From Roseobacter litoralis Och 149 (lineage in GTDB: Bacteria; Pseudomonadota; Alphaproteobacteria; Rhodobacterales; Rhodobacteraceae): DNA of 64,000 bases. Each line of letters begins with the position of its first letter. Positions within the stretch are counted from its first letter, which is position 1. Below the pieces are notes generated by a model. That model was not told where the DNA came from. It searched no databases and saw only the letters and a list, made by a program, of their open reading frames with translations. Below, piece after piece: positions 45,298 to 52,517 of the stretch. The stretch is from assembly GCF_000154785.2 (NCBI RefSeq), contig NC_015730.1, positions 3,782,001 to 3,846,000 on the forward strand. The letters run 5' to 3'. Position numbers and translations under genes: made by a program.

Positions 45298-46488
45298 TTA
45301 GCGGCTTCGCAGAAACTCTCTGGCAAAATGTCGTAATGATGTGCGATCCTGCGCGGCGCTGAAAATGCTGCTGTCCAGTTCCGACAAAAGACGCTGGCGT
45401 TGCCCGGATGGACCCTCGCGGCGCAAAATCGCGGCTGCCGTCCGACGGGACAATGCGACATCACCGGCAAGAGCCGCACGCTTCAATTGTCGCGCCAGCG
45501 GGTCAAGCAGATGAAAACGGGACAGTGCCTCCACCCCGGACAAACGCCGCCCCATCAACGAAAAAAATGCGCCAATCACGCAGATGACACCCGCCAGCAT
45601 CGCAAAAGGCCAACCGGGCAGTTGCACAGAGGCGGGGTACGCATCCTGCGCGCGCGGTGGCTGTTCATCGGGTACAACCGTGCCGTATGCCAGACGCTGC
45701 GCGGATATGGTCACTGTGCGATCAACACGCGCCTGCGTATCAAAGAAATCAAAGCTTAGCGGTTCAACAATGGTTGAGGTGTCATTACTGGGCCGGATCG
45801 TCCATCGCCAAAACGCGTAGGACAGCGGGCCTTGCGGCGACAGTTCGACAAAACGTTTCTCGGGATGCGCAAAGATGGCGGCAGAGGGTGACGTCAGTTC
45901 AGGCATCGGCGGGATCATCTCCGGCGTGACGCCCAGTGCTTCGATGCGAATGATGCGCAAAACGCCCTCTCCCGGTGCCAGTTGATCCGGCGCATTGGAC
46001 CACTGGTCCGAGATTTTCAACGATTTGACCGGGAACCACCACTCCCGATCCTCCGGGGCAGGTGCGACTTCAATCGTGATAGGCTCGGATGTGATTTGAT
46101 GTTCAAACCATTCATCATTTTCATCTGTAAGCGTCAGATTGTGGGTAAAGGCGCCGATGGTCAGCGGGCCCGCACGGTTCGGGTAAATCGCCATACGTCT
46201 GCTGAAAGTCTTGACCAACTCACCGTCAAGGCGTTCTTCAGCCCATGTATCAATGCCCAGTTGCGTCCAGTTGAAACCGTCAAAATCCGGCTGAATGATC
46301 TGCTCACGCGTGATGTGACGGCGGTAGATTCCATTGATCGTGATCAGGATCATCTCGCTGACTTTCGGGACGTGATCGCTCGCTTCAACTTCAATGCTCA
46401 GAACCAACTCATGCGGGAGCACTGTTTTGGACTGTGCCTGCGCCAGTGTCGGACATAACGCGAAAAGGACCCACAAAAGCCACCTCAT
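45298..46488 (-). CDS. BatD-like membrane protein of the moxR/VWA operon
   Basis: 396 aa with signal peptide (AQA-QSKT near residue 19), a long periplasmic beta-rich region of BatD type (EVEASDHVPKVSEMILITI; RRMAIYPNRAGPLTIGAFTH), one membrane helix near residues 300-320 (FAMLAGVICVIGAFFSLMG), and a short cytoplasmic tail. Last gene of the seven-gene maturation operon, overlapping the TPR gene by four bases. It corresponds in position to an mxaA/batD-type function, possibly metal insertion into the dehydrogenase. Confidence 0.75.
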   Translation of the reverse strand: MRWLLWVLFALCPTLAQAQSKTVLPHELVLSIEVEASDHVPKVSEMILITINGIYRRHITREQIIQPDFDGFNWTQLGIDTWAEERLDGELVKTFSRRMAIYPNRAGPLTIGAFTHNLTLTDENDEWFEHQITSEPITIEVAPAPEDREWWFPVKSLKISDQWSNAPDQLAPGEGVLRIIRIEALGVTPEMIPPMPELTSPSAAIFAHPEKRFVELSPQGPLSYAFWRWTIRPSNDTSTIVEPLSFDFFDTQARVDRTVTISAQRLAYGTVVPDEQPPRAQDAYPASVQLPGWPFAMLAGVICVIGAFFSLMGRRLSGVEALSRFHLLDPLARQLKRAALAGDVALSRRTAAAILRREGPSGQRQRLLSELDSSIFSAAQDRTSLRHFAREFLRSR

Positions 46489-47159
46489 CGCGGGTCCTCC
46501 GGCGCGGCGGGCGACAGGCCCAGTTTGGCGCGCCGTTTATGTTCCAGCGCGATCCGCGCGGCCAGGTATTCACCCGGAACATCCGAGAGTTGTTGCAGCC
46601 AGCGCGTATCCGCCCGCATGAACTTATCATCAAAGACGCGGCGCACACCAAGCTGTCCGCGGCTTTCCAATTCCGTCAGCCCAAGCATGGTGTTGTTGTT
46701 CGTAACCTCACTGCCCGTGCCCGCTGCCCGCGCATCCCCGCGCGCAACGAAACTCTCGGCGGTCGGCCCGTCCTTACGCTTGCCAAAAAGCGCCAGCATT
46801 TCAGGGTCTATGCCGAGCCCTGCAAAATAGGCGGCCACCACGTCGAAATTTGCCAAAGCGTCCGGGTGACCGCGCGCATGCGCCATGTCGAATGCTTCAA
46901 GTGCGGCTGCATGGTTTCCCCGATGCGCCTCTGCATTGCCGAGGTTGAACATGGCCGATGCCTGCGCAAAGCGGTCCGCTGCGGTGTCGTAATCGCCTGC
47001 CTGGTAGAGTGCTGCACCCTGCCATTCAGCATCGTCGAAAAAACCGGCTGCCAAACCGGGCGCGCCTGCCGCCATCAACACGCGCCCGAAAGGGGCAGCG
47101 CCGCCAAGCATCAAGGCAAGCGCGAAAGCCGTCAAGGTGATCAGCGCGAGCACCCTCAT
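46485..47159 (-). CDS. TPR-containing membrane protein (MxaK/BatC-like)
   Basis: 224 aa from ATG 47159, which overlaps the VWA gene stop (ATGA); the upstream frame extension is not coding. N-terminal membrane anchor (LALITLTAFALALMLGGAAP), then TPR-like helices (AALYQAGDYDTAADRFAQAS; AMFNLGNAEAHRGNHAAALE). Order and size match MxaK or BatC partners of VWA proteins. Expected to act in the periplasm as an assembly adaptor. Confidence 0.78.
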   Translation of the reverse strand: MRVLALITLTAFALALMLGGAAPFGRVLMAAGAPGLAAGFFDDAEWQGAALYQAGDYDTAADRFAQASAMFNLGNAEAHRGNHAAALEAFDMAHARGHPDALANFDVVAAYFAGLGIDPEMLALFGKRKDGPTAESFVARGDARAAGTGSEVTNNNTMLGLTELESRGQLGVRRVFDDKFMRADTRWLQQLSDVPGEYLAARIALEHKRRAKLGLSPAAPEDPR

Positions 47160-48055
47160 GCGATTTGCCTGCGAAACAGCAACAACAGGGGGAACAGGGC
47201 AAGGGCCAACAGATAGCGACCCATATCTTTCCAAAACAGCAGTGGAAAATCCTGCGCCTCCAACCGGGTGCGCGCAGTTTCTGCCAGCCATTGCGAAAAT
47301 ACATCAGTATCCGCAAGCGTGAAAACCATACCACTGCCAGCCGCTGCGTGGGTTTCAAAAGCGGGCGCGGGCGCATCCAGTGACACGAGCGACAGGCGCG
47401 CGCCCGCGTCAGAAATCTGCGCCGCCACTTGCAGTGTCTCCGGCCCGAGACCTTCGCCATCCGTGAACAGAATGACATCCCCCGCGATCACCTCAGCTTC
47501 GCGCAGGATATCCAGTGCGATCGACAAGCCGCGTTCGGGGCGCGAGCCGGGGTCCGGTACCGTCTGCGCATCCAGCAGCGACAGCGTCTGTCCCAGTTGC
47601 ACATGATCCAGCGTCATATCGGTCGCGACATAGGCGTCACCGCCAAAAACGATCAACCCGCCGGGACGCGTGCCCAATGCCGCGATACCAAACCGCCCCA
47701 TGGTCAGCATCTGGGGCCAGCGCGCGTTTTCGGTGACACTGGCCGAGGTATCGACGACAAAAAGCACCCCGTCAAGATTGCGAAACGACAGTGCTTCACG
47801 CCGCTCCACCGCCGGTCCGGACAGTGCCAGAAGCGTGACGCCAACCGCGGATAGCATCGCCAGAAGAGGTGCGCGGCTGGCGCTGTTGTCCACCCGGTCC
47901 AGCGCCATCATGGCCCGCATCAGCGCCGGATCGGTGGCCTTTTGCCAGTCACCCAACCCGCCGCGCCGCGTATACATCCACCACCCGACGGCGATCAAGA
48001 CAGGCAGCCCCAGCAGCCACCAGGGGCGCAGCAGGGTCAGCGCAAGGTCGCTCAC
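47156..48055 (-). CDS. VWA-domain membrane protein (MxaL/BatB-like)
   Basis: 299 aa from a GTG at 48055 that overlaps the upstream stop (GTGA); the ORF extension beyond it is excluded. Two N-terminal membrane helices (PWWLLGLPVLIAVGWWMY; APLLAMLSAVGVTLLALSG), a von Willebrand A domain with MIDAS-like D102-T-S104-A-S106 and a C-terminal helix. One of two VWA proteins in the operon, acting on the periplasmic side with MoxR and DUF58 partners. Confidence 0.8.
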   Translation of the reverse strand: MSDLALTLLRPWWLLGLPVLIAVGWWMYTRRGGLGDWQKATDPALMRAMMALDRVDNSASRAPLLAMLSAVGVTLLALSGPAVERREALSFRNLDGVLFVVDTSASVTENARWPQMLTMGRFGIAALGTRPGGLIVFGGDAYVATDMTLDHVQLGQTLSLLDAQTVPDPGSRPERGLSIALDILREAEVIAGDVILFTDGEGLGPETLQVAAQISDAGARLSLVSLDAPAPAFETHAAAGSGMVFTLADTDVFSQWLAETARTRLEAQDFPLLFWKDMGRYLLALALFPLLLLFRRQIA

Positions 48056-49014
48056 GTCAGTTCCCTCCAGCCGTAGCCGAGGCCAAGCAAGGCCGCCAAA
48101 CCCGCAGGCCACATCCAGTAGTCGTGGAACACTTCGGCGGCCAAGCCATCGCTGTCTGTGGCTTCCAGTGCATCCAGTGCTTCGCCCACGGCGACCAGAT
48201 CTTCGGTTGTTCTGACCCGAAAACTCTCCCCCCCCGAAATCTCGGAAATCGCGCGCAGGGTTGCGGCATCCACGACACCGCGTTCACCGGGATCGGCACT
48301 GCTCAGATCTTTGGGGCCCAGCGCGATGGTATGGACCCGCACGCCCATCTGTGCGGCCAGTTCCGCCACGCCGCGCGGATTGGTGGCCCCCGCATTGTTG
48401 ACCCCGTCCGACAGAAGGATCACCACCCGTGAAGCCGCCTCGCTGTTCTCCATGCGTTTGAGCGCGATGCCGAGCCCGTCCGATATGCTGGTCGCACGTC
48501 CTGATACGCCGATCTGCGCACTCTCTATCTGGCGCGCAATCGCTTCAACATCAAAGGAGAAGGGCGCGGCAAAATACGCCTCCGAGCCAAAGACGACCAA
48601 TGCCACGCGATCCCCGCCGCGACGGCGCGCGAAATCCGCGCCTACGGTTGCGACCGCTTCGCGCCGCGTGACCTGCCGGCCATCGAGATCAAAATCATCG
48701 CGCACCATGGAGCCGGAAAGATCCAGCACAATAGCCAGATCACGCCCCGTGACCTTAAGCGCCGAAACCGGTGCCAGATCGCGCGGACCCGATGCGGCCA
48801 GCAAGAGCAGCACCCAGATCGCCCACAGGATACCTTGTTGCAGATGCAGGCCAGACTGAGCCGCACGATGCCGCCCAGCCGCCAGTAACGTCTCGCCCAC
48901 CCGGTCGGGCACCTTGATCGCACCGCCCGCCATCTGCGCAGGCCCCAGGAACCGCACCGCCAGATAGGGCAGCGGCAACAAAAGCAGAAACCATGGGTCG
49001 GCCAGTTCAAACAA
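48052..49014 (-). CDS. VWA-domain membrane protein (MxaC/BatA-like)
   Basis: 320 aa from a TTG at 49014 that sits within the end of the upstream gene. I choose it because the family begins FELADPWFLLLLPLPYL and no ATG or GTG occurs there; the longer open frame reads a different gene's antisense-like extension. First helix at once, second helix near residues 61-75, then the VWA domain with D98-L-S100-G-S102 MIDAS and ILLSDGVNNAGATNP, and a C-terminal helix. Works with MoxR ATPase in quinoprotein maturation. Confidence 0.82.
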   Translation of the reverse strand: MFELADPWFLLLLPLPYLAVRFLGPAQMAGGAIKVPDRVGETLLAAGRHRAAQSGLHLQQGILWAIWVLLLLAASGPRDLAPVSALKVTGRDLAIVLDLSGSMVRDDFDLDGRQVTRREAVATVGADFARRRGGDRVALVVFGSEAYFAAPFSFDVEAIARQIESAQIGVSGRATSISDGLGIALKRMENSEAASRVVILLSDGVNNAGATNPRGVAELAAQMGVRVHTIALGPKDLSSADPGERGVVDAATLRAISEISGGESFRVRTTEDLVAVGEALDALEATDSDGLAAEVFHDYWMWPAGLAALLGLGYGWRELT

Positions 49015-49378
49015 GGCGCTTGACCTCCGCCTCCAGCGTCGTGGTCGCCACGCCCCCCGTCGGCTGGTAGAGTGCCCCGCGCAAGGCGCGATACCGTTCC
49101 GGCGCATGCGCGCGCAACACATGCAGCAATGCGACCCGTTTGTCCGCCTCAGGCAACGCGCTGAGCCGGACGAGTTGATCGGCCAGCGTGTCGGAAGTGT
49201 CAGACCGTTTTCGCAAGCTCAGCAGTCGAAGGGCGGTCGCGATCAACAAGGCCGCGCAGCCTGCCAGCGCCACGGTTGCAGCCAGATCTGCGGCCATGCC
49301 CCCCGCCGCCTCGGCGGGCAGGCGAATGTCGCGCAGGCTGGTCAGCATCGCCGCTTCGCTCAGCGCCCGGTCTGTCAT
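49007..49378 (-). CDS. DUF4381-like small membrane protein of the mxa-type operon
   Basis: 123 aa: an N-terminal segment starting LTSLRDIRLPAEAAG, one helix (LAATVALAGCAALLIATALRL) and a cytoplasmic helical tail (ADKRVALLHVLRAHAPERYR). It overlaps the DUF58 gene (ATGA-type) and the following VWA gene. Position between DUF58 and VWA genes matches the small DUF4381-type proteins of these operons. Confidence 0.7.
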   Translation of the reverse strand: MTDRALSEAAMLTSLRDIRLPAEAAGGMAADLAATVALAGCAALLIATALRLLSLRKRSDTSDTLADQLVRLSALPEADKRVALLHVLRAHAPERYRALRGALYQPTGGVATTTLEAEVKRLV

Positions 49379-50280
49379 GCCGCCCGCTCCGCCGGAAAGG
49401 CCGCAACGATGCGGCGCGCTGTTTGTTCGACCGTATCGCCCGCGTCCAGCACAAGCGCCGGCCGGCCCATGATCTGGCGAATGTGGCCCGTAGGCTCAGG
49501 CTGCTTCGCCCCCAGAAAAAGCCGGATGCGCCGGCCATCTGCCAGCCTGACAGGATAGCGGCCCTGCGGCATGCGGGACGCAGCATCATCGGTGATCCAG
49601 ACCAGACGCGGGGTGCGACGGCGCGCCAAAGCATCCAGCCGATCCGCCAAGCCTTCACCCGGTGTATCAAAGCCGGAGGCAATGACCAGTTCCGCACCGG
49701 ATGGAACCAGCCTGTCGGCGCGCGACAAGGCCATATCAAGCGGCGGGTCCATGCCCTGCCCCGCCGCCATCGCGGACAGGCCCGTGCTATGCGCCTGCAC
49801 CATGCCGCCGATCACATCCAGCATCCCGCGCGTGCGCCCGCGCGGTGGTACGATCACCGTTTCATCCGCCGTCACCGCGAGCAGACCTACACGCCCCCCG
49901 CTTTCCACGACGTTCCAGCCGATCAGGGCCAATGCCTCCGCCGCCGCAACAGAGCGGAAGGCGCGCCGCAACCCCCAGAACATCGCAGGCCGAAAATCGG
50001 CGACCAGCAGGGTGACGCGGTCGCGTTCTTCCTGAAACTGGCGCACATGCAGACGCCCCGTGCGCGCCGTCGTGCCGCGATCAAGGTGGCGTATGTCATC
50101 CCCCGCCACGTATTCGCGCATATCGGCGACCTCCAGCCCGTGACCTTTGCGGCGCGTTGCAAAACCACCCGGCAAGGCGGCCAGCACCGGGGCCGCGTCA
50201 GAACTGAGGGCAACGCGCCTGAGCGCAATCAAGGCTTCGGAGCCCAGAGCGACGCCGGGAGCTTCCAGCGCCGCGTTCAC
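49375..50280 (-). CDS. DUF58 protein (MxaS-like)
   Basis: 301 aa without membrane helices. DUF58 hallmark YVAGDDIRHLDRGTTARTGR followed by LHVRQFQEERDRVTLLVADF, with the VWA-like core around it. DUF58 proteins pair with MoxR AAA+ ATPases; in methylotrophs MxaS is needed for active methanol dehydrogenase. It overlaps MoxR by four bases. Confidence 0.85.
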   Translation of the reverse strand: MNAALEAPGVALGSEALIALRRVALSSDAAPVLAALPGGFATRRKGHGLEVADMREYVAGDDIRHLDRGTTARTGRLHVRQFQEERDRVTLLVADFRPAMFWGLRRAFRSVAAAEALALIGWNVVESGGRVGLLAVTADETVIVPPRGRTRGMLDVIGGMVQAHSTGLSAMAAGQGMDPPLDMALSRADRLVPSGAELVIASGFDTPGEGLADRLDALARRRTPRLVWITDDAASRMPQGRYPVRLADGRRIRLFLGAKQPEPTGHIRQIMGRPALVLDAGDTVEQTARRIVAAFPAERAA

Positions 50281-51233
50281 AACGGCTCAACAGCGTTCAG
50301 AACATCCGCCACGACATCGCGCGCCTTGCGCCCATCCGCAACCGCACGCCAACTGAGCACCATGCGATGCGCCAGCGCATCCCCGGCCAGTGCCGCCACG
50401 TCTTCAGGCATGGCATAGTCGCGCCCCTTTAGAAACGCGCGCGCCTTGGCAGCCGCCGCCAGCGCCAGCGAGCCGCGCGGCGAAACCGCATGTTCGATAT
50501 CCTGTGCCTGTGGCCCTTCCCGCGTCGCCATCACCAGCCGCACGATGTAATCGCGCAACTCAGGGGCCAGATGCACGGCGCTCACACTGGCGCGGGCATC
50601 GGCGAGTGCGTCCAGCGTCAGCGCCTGTATTTTTGGCGCGCCGCTTTGCGCTTCGGCTTCGACCAGATCAAGGATCTGACGTTCGGTCTCCAGCCCCGGC
50701 AGTTCAAGCACCACATGCAGCAGGAACCGGTCCAGCTGCGCTTCGGGCAGGGGGAAGGTGCCGTCATGTTCAATAGGGTTTTGCGTGGCCACCACGAGAA
50801 ACGGATCGGGCAAGGCGTGCGTCTCATTACCTGCGGTTACCTGATGCTCGGCCATCGCCTCCAACAAGGCCGATTGCACCTTGGGCGGCGCGCGGTTGAT
50901 CTCATCCACCAACACGAGGTTGTTGAAAACAGGCCCCTGCACAAACTCGAAACTGCCGTCCTGCGGCTTGTAAACCGGTGTGCCGGTCAGGTCCGACGGC
51001 ATCAGATCGGGCGTGCATTGAATACGCGCAAAACTGCCCTCGACCGCGTCCGACAGCCATTTGACCGCGCGGGTCTTGGCGAGGCCCGGTGGCCCCTCAA
51101 CGAGCAAATGCCCCCCCGCCAGAAGGGCCACGAGAAGCCGTTCAATAAGAATTTCATGGCCCACCAGACCATTCGCCAGATAGGACGACAGCGCCGCCAC
51201 GCCCGGTTGTGAAGGGTCTGGTCTTTTGTCCAT
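50277..51233 (-). CDS. MoxR-family AAA+ ATPase (MxaR-like)
   Basis: 318-aa cytoplasmic AAA+ chaperone. Walker A EGPPGLAKT (about residues 46-54), Walker B LVLVDEINRAPPK with D110/E111, sensor ATQNPIEHDGTFPLPEAQLDR and the C-terminal lid. It is first in an operon of MoxR, DUF58, DUF4381-like, two VWA, TPR and BatD-like genes, the mxaRSACKL order. In this window no mxaFI is present, so the client is presumably XoxF. An upstream hairpin GACCGC/GCGGTC lies near 51245. Confidence 0.9.
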   Translation of the reverse strand: MDKRPDPSQPGVAALSSYLANGLVGHEILIERLLVALLAGGHLLVEGPPGLAKTRAVKWLSDAVEGSFARIQCTPDLMPSDLTGTPVYKPQDGSFEFVQGPVFNNLVLVDEINRAPPKVQSALLEAMAEHQVTAGNETHALPDPFLVVATQNPIEHDGTFPLPEAQLDRFLLHVVLELPGLETERQILDLVEAEAQSGAPKIQALTLDALADARASVSAVHLAPELRDYIVRLVMATREGPQAQDIEHAVSPRGSLALAAAAKARAFLKGRDYAMPEDVAALAGDALAHRMVLSWRAVADGRKARDVVADVLNAVEPL

Positions 51234-51320
51234 GTCGTCTCCTGACCGCTGTGCGCGGTCCTCAGATCATCACGGTAGCGGCATAGACCCTGCCCGCAAA
51301 TACCCCCGAAGGTATTAACC

Positions 51321-52238
51321 TCAGATCGGGCTGCGCTGACAGCCCGGTGCCAGAACGGCGGCAAACCTGTCATCCGCCATGGTCAATTCGGCCTGCGCAA
51401 GCAACACTTCGTACTCACGGTCAATAAATTCGATAAAGAGTGGATCAACCGTCTGATCAACCGATGTCTGAGCCACCGCATGCATCATGAAAACATCGAA
51501 CGCACATAGGCCTGCGGGGTTTGAACGCAGCATGGCGCGCATGAAGTCAGACGATTCCCACGACAGCCGGTCCATCCGCAAAGGCGTTTCCTGCAGCTTC
51601 GACTGAAAGCCCGTATTGGGATCAAAGAGCAGGATATCCATCCCGAAGGTGAAGGATTGAAACAGCTCCTCAACCAGAATGGATTTGTAGAACGCAGCCT
51701 CCAGCATACCGGGGCGGGTACGGGCAGGCTGTTTCACCATGATATGGGTCCCCTGCCCGCGCCGGCCGAAGAATGTTTGCGCCATGGCCGGGGAGCTTAC
51801 TGCGTATTGCCGTCGTTCCGGCAACCCCAGTTCGTAGGTCTGGTTCATCCAGCTCAGGTCAGAGGACAAGGCGCGATTTGGCGGATGCCCGGAATAGAGC
51901 CGCAAGACAACCGTGCGACCAGACCCGCAGCTGCTGGCATCGTTCCCTGCGTGGCGCATGGTGAGCGGTTTGCCAAAGACATGTTCGGACAGATCGCGAA
52001 ATGCGTTGATTGTCGCGAGAGAATGAGGGTGAGGCTGTTCACCGACGATACACAGACTGGCCCCGGCCAGATCGCGGCCATGAATATGGATCGGGATGGA
52101 CATGTCCCTGCCAATCATCGTGGTGCGCAATTCGTAATTCCAACCAAGCCGGGCAAGGTGGACATAGGCGGCTCTGTCCGCCGCCACAGGTGTCACGACA
52201 AAAAGGGGCAGACAGATGCTGATGATCCAAAAACGCAA
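51321..52238 (-). CDS. DUF2927-like exported protein
   Basis: 305 aa with signal peptide (VAA-DRAA near residue 20). Motifs MSIPIHIHGRDLAGASLCIV, MVKQPARTRPGMLEAAFYKS and LVEELFQSFTFGMDILLFDP resemble the DUF2927 family of periplasmic or lipoprotein-like proteins. Catalytic features are not evident. It stands alone between the moxR operon and the RTX gene, with intergenic DNA on both sides, so no operon partner suggests its role. Confidence 0.7.
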   Translation of the reverse strand: MRFWIISICLPLFVVTPVAADRAAYVHLARLGWNYELRTTMIGRDMSIPIHIHGRDLAGASLCIVGEQPHPHSLATINAFRDLSEHVFGKPLTMRHAGNDASSCGSGRTVVLRLYSGHPPNRALSSDLSWMNQTYELGLPERRQYAVSSPAMAQTFFGRRGQGTHIMVKQPARTRPGMLEAAFYKSILVEELFQSFTFGMDILLFDPNTGFQSKLQETPLRMDRLSWESSDFMRAMLRSNPAGLCAFDVFMMHAVAQTSVDQTVDPLFIEFIDREYEVLLAQAELTMADDRFAAVLAPGCQRSPI

Positions 52239-52517
52239 ACATTTCCTCCTTGGTTTCGGAGGAACCTAAGGCTCGAGACCCCTGCCGTCCAATAATTTGA
52301 CCTTTTTTTGCAGATGCCATCACGACCGGACTAGGGATTTTGCCTAACCGGTGTTTGCAGGTTTGACTAATGTGGATGCGCAAAAGAACGCCTGTAGGCG
52401 GTTTTGCCCCGGGCCAGCGTAGCAGACGACCCGGCCCGCTTCACTAAAAAAGACAGCATCGTTGACTAAGCAGCCTGCGCCGGACCACAGTGTGTTAACC
52501 AATTCAGGATTTTATTT

